56,094 nt of DNA from Planctomycetota bacterium. Its GTDB lineage: Bacteria > Planctomycetota > Planctomycetia > Pirellulales > UBA1268. Shown here piece by piece: positions 17,334 through 25,205 of the stretch. The first letter of the stretch is position 1. Every line of letters starts with the position of its first letter. The translations under genes and the position numbers were made by a program. A model generated the notes under the pieces. It had not been told where the DNA came from. It saw nothing but the letters and a program-made list of their open reading frames with translations, and searched no databases. The DNA is taken from NCBI GenBank assembly GCA_016872555.1, contig VGZO01000028.1, positions 1-56,094 of the forward strand, read 5' to 3'.

Positions 17334-17972
17334 ATGACCCAGCCTCACCCGGCCGTCTCCCGGCCGCCCGCGGCTGCCGCCGCGATCGTCGACAAACTCT
17401 GCCACCTCGTCGCCCTGTGGCATGAAGTGCCCCCGGCCCACGACGAGCAGGGGTTGCTGGCGCGGGTCTGCAACGTCCATCGCTTCAACTTTCTCCTCTG
17501 GCACGAGGAGGACATCGCCCGGTCGCCGGAGGTGACCGACGCCCGGATCGCCGCCGTGAAGCGCGCCATCGACCGCTATAACCAGGCCCGCAACGACGGT
17601 ATCGAGCAGGTCGACGACTGGCTGATCGCGGAACTGGCGGCACGGGGTATCCAAGCGCCGGCCGGGGCGCCGGCGGCGACCGAGACGCCAGGCAGCGCGA
17701 TCGACCGGCTCTCGATCCTCGAGCTGCGCCGCTACCATATGCGCGAGCAGATCGAACGTGCCGACGCTAGCCCCGAGCACCGGGCGAAGGCAGCGGCGCG
17801 GCTCGAGCTCCTCGACCGCCAGCGCGACCACCTCGTCGAGGCGCTCGACCGCGTGCTGGCGGAAATCTTCGCCGGCCAGCGGCCGCTGCGCGTCTTCCGG
17901 CAGATGAAGATGTACAACGACCCGACGATGAATCCCTACCTCTACGGCGGCGGCAAGCCGGCGGCCGCCTGA
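17334..17972 (+). CDS. DUF4254 domain protein
   Basis: A 212-residue, mostly helical protein. LLARVCNVHRFNFLLWHEEDIAR, IDRYNQARNDGIEQVDDWLI and SAIDRLSILELRRYHMREQI are the recurring conserved blocks of DUF4254 as I know it. The function is unknown; the family is often found near lipopolysaccharide and glycosyltransferase genes. The start at ATG 17334 has a good AGGAG 7 nt upstream. It follows the ketosynthase by 48 bp on the same strand and may be the last gene of that operon. The C-terminus NPYLYGGGKPAAA is a typical short Gly-rich tail. Confidence 0.85.
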   Translation: MTQPHPAVSRPPAAAAAIVDKLCHLVALWHEVPPAHDEQGLLARVCNVHRFNFLLWHEEDIARSPEVTDARIAAVKRAIDRYNQARNDGIEQVDDWLIAELAARGIQAPAGAPAATETPGSAIDRLSILELRRYHMREQIERADASPEHRAKAAARLELLDRQRDHLVEALDRVLAEIFAGQRPLRVFRQMKMYNDPTMNPYLYGGGKPAAA

Positions 17973-18030
17973 GCGGCCGGGATCGCCCGCAAGCGCCCCG
18001 TCGATTCCCCCCGTGGTTCGGGAAGGCCCG

Positions 18031-20040
18031 TCACGATGCGACGGGCACTTTCTCCGGTCCCCCCGGGTGGGCCGGGGCGAGGAGGGCCGCACAGGCAACG
18101 CGCTGCGCCGGGGTGCCGATGAACGACACCCCGTCGCCGGCGGCGAGGCGCTCGCCGGGCCCGGGGTTGGAACGCACGGCTCCGGCGCGGCGCACGGCCA
18201 TCACCGTCGCCCCGGTGGTCGAGCGGATCGCCAACTCGCCGATCGACCGGCCCGCCGCCGGGCTGTCGGCGGGGAGCACGACCGTCACCAGGCCGACGCC
18301 ACTCCCCGCGGCAACGCGCGACGCGCCCCTGCCGCGGAGCAGGCCGTAGTTCTCCAGCCGCATCCGCTCGACGAGGCCGTCGATCGACTCGGCGGGTACG
18401 TCGTACATCCCCAGCACCCGCTCGAACAGCGCCAGCGCAGTCTCGAACTCCGCCGGGACGACTTCGGTGGCCCCCAGCGCCACGAGATCCTCGACCTCGG
18501 CGATGTACTCGCTGCGGACGAGGATCGGCACGGCCGGGGCCAGCTGGCGGGCGACGCCGACGGCGCGCCTCGTGCTGGCCGGGTCGGAGATCGCGATCAC
18601 CAACGCCCCTGCGCGGCGGATGCCGGCGTGGTCGAGGACCGCGGCGCGCGTGCAGTCGCCGAACTGGATGTCGAGGCCGGCGGCACGCTGGAGCCGGACC
18701 GTCTGCGGATTGACCTCGAGGACCACGTGGGGGATCCCGCATTCGCCGAGCGCCGTGGCGAGCGTCCGGCCGTTGAGCCCGAAACCGGCGATGATCACGT
18801 GGTCGGCCAGGACGCTGGGGGGCGCCGCCGGAGCGGCTTCGGGCAGCCAGCGCCGCAGGGCCGGGAGGCCGGCGAGACGGTCGAGCAGCCGCGGCATCGC
18901 GGCGACCGCCAGCGGCGTGGCCGCCATGGTGAGCACGGCGGCGGCGAGGAAGGTCTGGTAGTCGCGGTCGGCCAGCAGGCCCAGTTCGAGGCCACGCGAG
19001 CCGAGCACGAACGAGAACTCCCCGACCTGCGCGATCGTCGCCCCCGCGACGAGCGCCGTCCGCAGCGGATGGCCGGCGAGCACGGCCGGCAGTGCCGTGG
19101 CCACCGTCTTGGCGACGACGATCGCCACCACGGTGACGGCGACGAGCCCGGCGTTGGCGGCGAGGAAACGGACGTCGAGAAGCATGCCCACCGACACGAA
19201 GAACAGGCTGGCGAGCGTGTCGCGGAACGGAAGCATCTCGGTGAACACCTGGTGACCGTACTCGCTCTCGGCCAGCGCCAGCCCGGCGAGGAACGCCCCC
19301 AGCGCCAGGGACAGCCCGACGCGGGCGGTGAGCGCCGCCGTCCCCAGGCAGATCAGCACGATCGTGATCAGGAACAGTTCACGGTTGCGCAGCCGGACCA
19401 CCTCATGGAGGATCCGCGGCACGGCGAGCCGGCCGGAGATGAGCACCGCGGCGACCGCGGCGCCGCCGAGCGCCACCTGCGGCAGGATCCCGCCCGTCTG
19501 GGCGGCGCCGGCGGCCGGCTCCCCGCGGCCCGCGGCCGCCGCCAGCAGCGGTACCGCCAGCATCGCCGCGACGACCAGCAGATCCTGGAAGAGGAGCACG
19601 GCGACGGCGATCCGCCCGGCCGGTGTGCCGGTCGCGCCGCGGTCGGCGAGCAGCTTGAGCACGATCGCGGTGCTCGACATCGCCACCAGCAGGCCGGCGA
19701 AGATTCCCTGGGCGACGCTCCCCAGGTACCAGGCCGTCGCCGCGGCCACGACCGCCGTCGTCACTGCCACCTGTGGGAGTCCGACCGCGACCATCACCGG
19801 CAGCATCGCCACCAGCCGCGACAGCGAGAACTCGAGCCCGACGGTGAACAGCAGTACGACGACGCCGATCTCGGCGAGCAGCTCGACGCTGTGAACGTCG
19901 GCCACCAGCGACAGCCCGTAGGGACCGATGATCACGCCCGAGACGAGCAGGCCGATCACGCTCGGCACGCGCGCCTGCCCGAAGGCGAACACGACCACCG
20001 CGGCGACGGCGAAGACGACGAGGAGGTCGGCGAGGAACAT
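18031..20040 (-). CDS. CPA2-family cation/proton antiporter (KefB/C-like) with TrkA domains
   Basis: A 669-residue inner-membrane transporter. The N-terminal ~390 residues are a Na+/H+ exchanger-type domain with about a dozen hydrophobic segments (MFLADLLVVFAVAAVVVFAF at the start, GVVVLLFTVGLEFSLS, GAFLAGLALAESEYGHQV). A TrkA-N/RCK Rossmann domain follows from about 413 (HVIIAGFGLNGRTLATAL, LEVNPQ, FGDCTR), then a TrkA-C domain at about 580-655. This architecture is that of Kef-type K+/H+ systems gated by nucleotide or glutathione. I chose ATG 20040 because hydrophobicity starts there; the frame is open much further upstream, but that part overlaps the divergent gene's promoter. The transported ion is inferred. 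Confidence 0.9.
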   Translation of the reverse strand: MFLADLLVVFAVAAVVVFAFGQARVPSVIGLLVSGVIIGPYGLSLVADVHSVELLAEIGVVVLLFTVGLEFSLSRLVAMLPVMVAVGLPQVAVTTAVVAAATAWYLGSVAQGIFAGLLVAMSSTAIVLKLLADRGATGTPAGRIAVAVLLFQDLLVVAAMLAVPLLAAAAGRGEPAAGAAQTGGILPQVALGGAAVAAVLISGRLAVPRILHEVVRLRNRELFLITIVLICLGTAALTARVGLSLALGAFLAGLALAESEYGHQVFTEMLPFRDTLASLFFVSVGMLLDVRFLAANAGLVAVTVVAIVVAKTVATALPAVLAGHPLRTALVAGATIAQVGEFSFVLGSRGLELGLLADRDYQTFLAAAVLTMAATPLAVAAMPRLLDRLAGLPALRRWLPEAAPAAPPSVLADHVIIAGFGLNGRTLATALGECGIPHVVLEVNPQTVRLQRAAGLDIQFGDCTRAAVLDHAGIRRAGALVIAISDPASTRRAVGVARQLAPAVPILVRSEYIAEVEDLVALGATEVVPAEFETALALFERVLGMYDVPAESIDGLVERMRLENYGLLRGRGASRVAAGSGVGLVTVVLPADSPAAGRSIGELAIRSTTGATVMAVRRAGAVRSNPGPGERLAAGDGVSFIGTPAQRVACAALLAPAHPGGPEKVPVAS

Positions 20041-20238
20041 CGGCGACGGCGGTCCCGGTGCAGAGGGGAGACCGGGCCGGACCGGTCGGCCCCGGCGCGG
20101 TTCTACCACCGGGGGGCCCACCGCTTCTGCTTCGACCGACGCCAAGGGCGATCGGCCGCGACCCTGCCCGCGACTCCCCTGGCGACCCCGGCTGCCGGCT
20201 GCTACCGTCCGCCACCTTTTCCTGCCGGAGGAGCCCCG

Positions 20239-21090
20239 ATGCGCCCCTGTTCGCCGTTCCCGACCGGTGCCGCCGTGTGGTTCCGGGCGACCCTCGTCGC
20301 CGGTGCGCTTGCCGGAGGTGCCGTCGGCCTGGCCGGGGACGACCCGGCTCCTGCCGGCGCGGCCGTCCTCCTCCGGGTGGAGACCGAACTGTCCGAAGGC
20401 AGCGCCCCGGAGCCGGTGGCGCGGAGCCTGACGCTGTTCCAGGACGGCGTCGCTTGGAACTTCCTCGAGCCGTCGACCGCCGCCGACGAGGCGGTGCCGG
20501 GAGGCGAGATCGTCCTCCACGATCCGGCCCGCGGACGCGTCGTGGTGATCGACCCGGCGCGGCGCGTGCGCACCGAGATCCCGGCGACGCGGCTGGCCCG
20601 CGTGCTCGCTTCGCTGCGGACGTGGGCCGAGGGCAGCGACGATCCGCTCGTGCGCTGGTCGGCGTCGGCCACCTGCCCGGCGGCCGACCCGTCCGCGGAC
20701 GACGCGATCGTGGTCGAGGGCCCGGGAGTCCGCTACGCGGTCGCCGCACTGCCGGCCCCGACGTCCGGCGCCGCCGAACAGTACCGCTCGTTCGCCGACG
20801 TCGCGCTCGGGCTACGGGCGCTGACCCACCCCGGCGGCGTGCCCCCATTCGCGCGGATCGCGATCAATCGTCAGCTCGCCGCCGCCAACCTCCTCCCGGA
20901 GACCGTCACCCTCGAACTCGACGGCCCGGGCCTGGGCCAATCACGCGTCCTGCGGAGCCGGCACCGGTTCGCTCCACGCCTCGACGCCACTGACCAGCGG
21001 CGCATCGAGTCGGCGTCGGCGCTGTTGGCCGTCGCCGAGGTGGTCGATGCCGAGACCTACGCCGGTCGGAACGCCACCGCCGAACGTTGA
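20239..21090 (+). CDS. Secreted hypothetical protein
   Basis: A 283-residue protein with a clear start: ATG 20239 behind GGAGGAG, followed by a signal peptide (WFRATLVAGALAGGAVGLAG). The mature part is beta-rich (VLLRVETELSEG, RSLTLFQDGVAWNFLE, GEIVLHDPARGRVVVIDPAR) with a repeated pattern of short strands, then a helical C-terminal half ending in an IESASALLAVAEVVDAETYAG helix. I do not recognise the family. The strands recall outer-membrane or periplasmic carrier-type domains such as LolA-like halves, but this is only an impression. It is divergent from the CPA2 transporter by about 200 bp and is followed by hairpins. Confidence 0.7.
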   Translation: MRPCSPFPTGAAVWFRATLVAGALAGGAVGLAGDDPAPAGAAVLLRVETELSEGSAPEPVARSLTLFQDGVAWNFLEPSTAADEAVPGGEIVLHDPARGRVVVIDPARRVRTEIPATRLARVLASLRTWAEGSDDPLVRWSASATCPAADPSADDAIVVEGPGVRYAVAALPAPTSGAAEQYRSFADVALGLRALTHPGGVPPFARIAINRQLAAANLLPETVTLELDGPGLGQSRVLRSRHRFAPRLDATDQRRIESASALLAVAEVVDAETYAGRNATAER

Positions 21091-21093
21091 CTG

Positions 21094-21238
21094 TCCGTGG
21101 ACAAAGCCCTCCGTGGCCTTTGTCCACTCAGGCGACCGTGGGAAACGCCAAGGGTTTCCCAGGTCGCCGTCGGCCGCATCCGGCGGCCGATCACGATGGC
21201 GGCAGCCTGCTGACAATCCGTGGACAAAGCCCTCCGTG
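21094..21238. repeat. Hairpins plus 22-bp direct repeat after the secreted-protein gene
   Basis: A 22-bp sequence (TCCGTGGACAAAGCCCTCCG plus TG) is repeated exactly at 21094-21115 and 21217-21238. The first copy forms a hairpin with a 9-bp stem, TGGACAAAG/CTTTGTCCA (21098-21126), 8 nt after the stop codon. A second, larger imperfect hairpin follows at 21131-21168: arms GGCGACC-g-TGGGAAA and TTTCCCA-GGTCGCC with a 9-nt loop. No U tract follows, so termination would be non-canonical. Part of the element (21122-21138) recurs in inverted orientation at 40677-40693. Confidence 0.85.
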
Positions 21239-21404
21239 TGCCATGGCCTCAAAACGGGCGGCGCTCCCTCGCTCCGGAATAAAGCGTTTAACCGGTGTGA
21301 GGACCGTCGGAGACAAGAATCTCCCCCTGTCCCGACGATGTTTCCTCTGCGGCACACCTTACCTAGCCCCCCGCGACGACGCGGTCACCGGCTGTCGGTA
21401 ATGG

Positions 21405-21452
21405 TTGACATCCGTACATATATCCGGTCTGATGGCGGTCGGGTCCGACCGC
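21405..21452 (+). promoter_or_regulatory. Predicted csrA promoter with a dyad at the transcription start
   Basis: TTGACA (21405-21410), a perfect -35 hexamer, is followed at 17 bp by TCTGAT (21428-21433, 4/6 to TATAAT). Immediately downstream, 21435-21452 is a perfect dyad GCGGTCGG-GT-CCGACCGC, which would overlap the start of transcription. The leader would be about 55 nt and ends in GGCAGGGAGGC, 5 nt before the csrA ATG; this contains the GGA core recognised by CsrA and overlaps the Shine-Dalgarno. The 21091-21404 part of this 406-bp gap holds the hairpin repeats and otherwise nothing identifiable. Confidence 0.55.
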
Positions 21453-21496
21453 GGGCCGGTCCATTTCAGGTCATCGAGAGGCAGGGAGGCTATTCC

Positions 21497-21769
21497 ATGC
21501 TGGTGCTGTCACGGCGGCAGAACGAGCGGATCCGCGTCGGCGACACGGTGGTCGTCACGGTCGTGCGGGTCAGCGGCGACAAGGTGCGGATCGGGATCGA
21601 GGCTCCGCCCCACGTCAAAGTGCTCCGCGACGAACTGCCCGTCGACGACGTCCCGGCCGGCACTCCGATCGGCGTTCGCGTTGTCCACGACTCCCATGTC
21701 ACCGAGATCACCACGGCTGCCACGACGCCGGCCGTGGCGTTTGGCAGGGTCCTCGGCGCGGTCGGCTGA
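21497..21769 (+). CDS. csrA: Carbon storage regulator CsrA
   Basis: A 90-residue RNA-binding protein that represses or stabilises mRNAs by binding GGA motifs in leaders, acting as a dimer. The conserved N-terminus MLVLSRRQNERIRVGDTVVV, the VRIGIEAPPHVKVLRDEL block and the R-D pair at about 42-45 match CsrA. The start ATG 21497 has a strong GGGAGG. It extends about 25 residues beyond the CsrA core (HDSHVTEITTAATTPAVAFG), a C-terminal tail also seen in some long CsrA proteins. It has its own predicted promoter and stands alone. Confidence 0.96.
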   Translation: MLVLSRRQNERIRVGDTVVVTVVRVSGDKVRIGIEAPPHVKVLRDELPVDDVPAGTPIGVRVVHDSHVTEITTAATTPAVAFGRVLGAVG

Positions 21770-21904
21770 CGGCCAGCCGGCCCCGTGCCGCTACACTTGC
21801 GCCGAAAATGACGGACGATCACCGGCGCGGTGGGCGGTCGACCGGGGGCGGGTGCGGAGGAGCCGCGGCCGGCAACCTGTCCTGACCGCCGCCACGGTGG
21901 TCCT

Positions 21905-21934
21905 GCCGGCTGTCGTGCTGTCGCGACAGCCGGC
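21905..21934. terminator. Perfect 11-bp inverted repeat downstream of csrA
   Basis: GCCGGCTGTCG (21905-21915) pairs exactly with CGACAGCCGGC (21924-21934) around an 8-nt loop, in the 258-bp gap between csrA and the next gene. It is 135 bp past the csrA stop and has no T tract, so it could be a factor-dependent terminator hairpin, an RNA structure or a protein site. No open frame I would trust exists in this gap. Confidence 0.5.
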
Positions 21935-22027
21935 GGCTGACGGCAGCGGGGCGGACGCAACCGTCGGCCGACGCGGCCCGTCGCCGGCGCGGCTGGCTTC
22001 CGTCGCGGGCTGGTGCAGGGATTACGC

Positions 22028-22804
22028 ATGGTCCGGACGGCGCCCACACAACCACGCACGACGGCTTTCGCCCCGGCCGCTTCCGCGGCGCGGCCGCAGG
22101 CGTCCCTGGGCGGCGGCGGTCCATGGCGCCGGTGGCTGTGGCTGGCCGGCGCCCTGACGGCGGCGGCGCTGGCGGCGATCGCCGTCGCGCTGTCGTACGA
22201 GCCGGCCGCGCTGCGGGCCGTCGCCCCCGGACTCTCCTCCGGGTCGTCGCCCGACGACGAGGACGCGGTGCGCCTCTCCGGGCGCCTGATCACGACCGCG
22301 TCGGCCCTCCGCGCCGCGGCCATGCGGCCGGGGACGTGGGACGCGTTGGTCACCGACGACGAGGTCAACGCGTGGCTCGGCCACGACCTCCCCCGCAATC
22401 ATCCGCGCCTCCTCCCGGCGGGCTGGTCGGCACCACGGGTGGCATTCGCCGACGACCGGTGCTGGCTCGGCGTGCGCCGCTGGATCGGGCCGGTGCCGGC
22501 GCTGGTCTGGGTCCGTGCCGAGGTCAGACCGCGAGACGGCGGGGCGATCGAACTGGCCGTCGACGGCGCCGGGCTCGGCGGACTGCCGCTGCCCGGCGAC
22601 GCGCTGATGGCGCGGATCGGCTCCGGGCTGCGCCGGGCCGGCCTTTCCGTCACGGTGGGTCGCCTCGACGGTGCCAACCGCCTCCTCGTGCATCTCACCG
22701 ACGGCCACTCTGCCGGCGCCGGGATCCGCCTCGGGGGGGTCCGGTTTCGCGACGGCGAGGCATTGGTGACGGGGCAGACCGTGGCGGCGGCACCACGGCA
22801 GTGA
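22028..22804 (+). CDS. Hypothetical protein with one N-terminal membrane segment
   Basis: A 258-residue protein. ATG 22028 is preferred over an in-frame GTG 15 bp upstream because GCAGGG lies 7 nt before it. After a Pro/Ala-rich cytoplasmic leader, residues about 38-58 (WLWLAGALTAAALAAIAVAL) form a single membrane anchor. The remainder looks like an extracytoplasmic alpha/beta domain (ALVTDDEVNAWLGHDLPRN, ALVWVRAEVRPRDGGAIEL, ANRLLVHLTDG). I do not recognise the family; similar anchored proteins are common in planctomycete genomes. The next gene begins 37 bp downstream on the same strand. Confidence 0.65.
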   Translation: MVRTAPTQPRTTAFAPAASAARPQASLGGGGPWRRWLWLAGALTAAALAAIAVALSYEPAALRAVAPGLSSGSSPDDEDAVRLSGRLITTASALRAAAMRPGTWDALVTDDEVNAWLGHDLPRNHPRLLPAGWSAPRVAFADDRCWLGVRRWIGPVPALVWVRAEVRPRDGGAIELAVDGAGLGGLPLPGDALMARIGSGLRRAGLSVTVGRLDGANRLLVHLTDGHSAGAGIRLGGVRFRDGEALVTGQTVAAAPRQ

Positions 22805-22841
22805 GTCGCGGGCTGGGCAATCGGGGGCGGAGGGTGAACAG

Positions 22842-24263
22842 ATGGCACGGCTGACGTTTCTCGGGGCGGCGGGGGTGGTGTCGGGATCGCGCCACCTGCT
22901 CGATCACGGCGGCGCGCGGATCCTCCTCGACTGTGGGCTGTTCCAGGGAGACAAGGGGCTCCGCGAGCGGAATTGGCGGCCGCTCGACCCGCCGGCCGAC
23001 TCGGTCGACGCGGTGGTCCTCACCCATGCCCACATCGACCATTCCGGATGGCTGCCGCGGCTGGTTCGCGAGGGATTCCGGGGACCGATCTTCGCCACGC
23101 CGGCCACGGCCGACCTCCTTCCGCTGCTCCTCTACGACTCGGCGAAGTGCCAGGAGGAGGATGCCATGTACGCCAACCGCAAGGGGTTCTCACGCCACCA
23201 ACCAGCGCTGCCGCTGTACGACGAGGCCGACGTCGCCCGGACGCTGCGGCGCGTGCGCCCGGTGACGCGCCAGCGCGTGTTCGAGCCTGCCCGTGGGGTT
23301 CGCTGCCGGTTCCACGACGCCGGCCACATGCTCGGTAGCGCCTTCGTCGAGATCGAGCTCGACGGCCCCGGCCGGCCGACCACGGTGCTGTTCTCCGGCG
23401 ATCTCGGGCGCTACGACGCGCCGCTCTACGCCGATCCCTGCCCGCCGCCGGCCTGCGACCACCTCGTCCTCGAGAGCACGTACGGCGATCGCGACCATCC
23501 GGCGATCCGCCCGCTCGACGACCTCGAGCGCGCGATCCGCGAGGCGCTGCCGCGCGGCGGGATGATCCTCGTGGCCTCGTTTGCCGTCGGCCGCACGCAG
23601 CAACTCGTCTACCTGCTGCGCACGCTGATGGCCACCGGGCGCCTCCCCGAGATCCCGGTGTGGATCGACTCGCCGATGGGGGTCGAGGCCACGGAGGTGT
23701 TCCGCCGCCACGCCGCCGAACACGACTTCACCGAAGCCAACGTCGCCGGCGTCGCCGAGGCGCTCGTCTCCCCGTGGGTGCGGATGGCACGGACGGCCGA
23801 GGAATCGAAGGCGATCAACGGTCATGCCGGCAGCGGCATCGTGATCGCCTCCAGCGGGATGATGACCGGTGGCCGGATCCTCCACCACCTCGCCAGGCGC
23901 CTGCCCGATCCGCGGACGACCGTCCTCGTGGCGGGCTTCCAGGCGGCCGGCACGCGCGGGCGCAGCCTCCTCGACGGTGCCGACACGCTGCGGATCCACG
24001 GCCGCGACATTCCCGTCCGGGCCGCCATCCGCCGCGTCGACGCCCTCTCCGGCCACGCCGACCGCAACGAGGTCACGCGGTGGCTCGAGCGGATGCCGGC
24101 CCCGCGCAACGTGTTTCTCGTCCATGGCGAGCCTCCCGCCGCCCGTGGCATGGCCGAGCGCCTCCACGAGCGGTTCGGATGGCAGGCGACTCTTCCCGCG
24201 CTCGGTGCCAGCCACGATCTCGACGGCCCCGTGACCCCTCCCCAGCCCCCGACGACCCGGTGA
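22842..24263 (+). CDS. Metallo-beta-lactamase/beta-CASP ribonuclease-like protein
   Basis: A 473-residue protein with the zinc motif T-H62-A-H64-I-D66-H67-SG, HDAGHMLGSAFVEIE, FSGDLGRYDAPLY, then a beta-CASP domain (VASFAVGRTQQLVYLL, GIVIASSGMMTGGRILHHLA) and a C-terminal RMMBL segment (RAAIRRVDALSGHADRNEV). This is the architecture of CPSF-73-like and RNase J-like enzymes that cleave RNA endo- or exonucleolytically; the bacterial homologues of this subgroup are mostly uncharacterised. The start ATG 22842 has GGAGGG. The LOG-family gene starts at or just past its stop, so the two are probably co-translated. Confidence 0.93.
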   Translation: MARLTFLGAAGVVSGSRHLLDHGGARILLDCGLFQGDKGLRERNWRPLDPPADSVDAVVLTHAHIDHSGWLPRLVREGFRGPIFATPATADLLPLLLYDSAKCQEEDAMYANRKGFSRHQPALPLYDEADVARTLRRVRPVTRQRVFEPARGVRCRFHDAGHMLGSAFVEIELDGPGRPTTVLFSGDLGRYDAPLYADPCPPPACDHLVLESTYGDRDHPAIRPLDDLERAIREALPRGGMILVASFAVGRTQQLVYLLRTLMATGRLPEIPVWIDSPMGVEATEVFRRHAAEHDFTEANVAGVAEALVSPWVRMARTAEESKAINGHAGSGIVIASSGMMTGGRILHHLARRLPDPRTTVLVAGFQAAGTRGRSLLDGADTLRIHGRDIPVRAAIRRVDALSGHADRNEVTRWLERMPAPRNVFLVHGEPPAARGMAERLHERFGWQATLPALGASHDLDGPVTPPQPPTTR

Positions 24264-24268
24264 AAGCG

Positions 24269-25195
24269 ATGGCGAAGAAGACCAAACCTGCCGCCCCCAA
24301 GGCCTGCGCGATCCTCCCCGACACCGTCCTCGGTGACGATGTCGCGCTGGCGGCCGACAACATGGAGGCGATCCTCCGCTCCCCCAGCTACCGGCTGGCG
24401 CAGGAGGACCACGCGCTGCTCGAGAAGACCGAGTTGCGCGGCGTGCGGATGCTGCTGGAACTGCAGAAACCGGAGCTGGCGTTCCAGCAGCACGCGATCG
24501 AGTCGACCGTGATCGTCTTCGGCGGCACGCAGATCGTCGAGAAGAACGCCGCCGAGCGCCGGTTGTCGGAGGCGCGGCGTGCGGCGACCGCGGCCCCCGG
24601 GGATGCCCGGCTGGCCCGCGACGTCAGCCGGGCGGAGCGGCTGCTCGACCGCTCGCGCTACTACGACGATGCCCGGGAATTCGCGCGGCTGGTGTCGATC
24701 GACAACCAGTGCGAGGAATTGCGGAAGTTCGTCGTCGTCACCGGTGGCGGGCCGGGGATCATGGAGGCCGCCAACCGCGGTGCCTTCGACGTCGGCTGCC
24801 AGTCGATCGGACTGAACATCAAGCTCCCCGCCGAGCAGCAGCCCAATCCGTTCATCACCCCCGACCTGTGCTTCCAGTTCAAGTACTTCGCACTGCGGAA
24901 GTTCCATTTCATCCTCCGTGCCGCGGCGGTCGTCCTCTTCCCGGGCGGCTTCGGCACGCTCGACGAGATGTTCGAGACGCTCACGCTGCGGCAGACGCAG
25001 CGGATGCAGCCGGTGCCGATCATCCTCTACGGCCGCGAATACTGGTCGAAGATCATCGATTTCCAGCGGCTCGCCGACGATGGCGTCATCGACGACCGCC
25101 ACCTCGAGCTGTTTTCCTGGGCCGAGACGCCGGCCGAGGCGTGGCGGCAGATCACCGCCTTCCATGACGGCCGGTCGCGGCGCGGCGCCGGCTGA
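24269..25195 (+). CDS. LOG-family protein (TIGR00730-type nucleotide hydrolase fold)
   Basis: A 308-residue Rossmann-fold protein with the two LOG signatures: TGGGPGIMEAANRGA (158-172) and PGGFGTLDE (225-233). The family includes cytokinin-activating phosphoribohydrolases and the nucleosidase PpnN; older annotations call it lysine decarboxylase. A long N-terminal extension (about 1-150) with a charged helical insertion (AERRLSEARRAATAAPGDARLA) is atypical for the ~190-residue LOG core and more like PpnN-sized proteins. ATG 24269 is chosen; an in-frame GTG at 24260 overlaps the upstream stop in a GTGA arrangement and would add three residues. Likely role: cleavage of AMP-type nucleotides (inference). 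Confidence 0.9.
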   Translation: MAKKTKPAAPKACAILPDTVLGDDVALAADNMEAILRSPSYRLAQEDHALLEKTELRGVRMLLELQKPELAFQQHAIESTVIVFGGTQIVEKNAAERRLSEARRAATAAPGDARLARDVSRAERLLDRSRYYDDAREFARLVSIDNQCEELRKFVVVTGGGPGIMEAANRGAFDVGCQSIGLNIKLPAEQQPNPFITPDLCFQFKYFALRKFHFILRAAAVVLFPGGFGTLDEMFETLTLRQTQRMQPVPIILYGREYWSKIIDFQRLADDGVIDDRHLELFSWAETPAEAWRQITAFHDGRSRRGAG

Positions 25196-25205
25196 GGGAG
25201 CGGGT

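Noticed and set aside
21098-21168. Standard rho-independent terminator after the secreted-protein gene
   Set aside because: Two good hairpins are present but neither is followed by a run of T; kept as a structural repeat.
20941-21357. Short minus-strand frame through the hairpin region, with a repeated FPRSPEWT-like peptide
   Set aside because: The peptide similarity to a frame at 40512-40700 comes from the shared non-coding DNA repeat; no start signal, and one frame overlaps a real gene.
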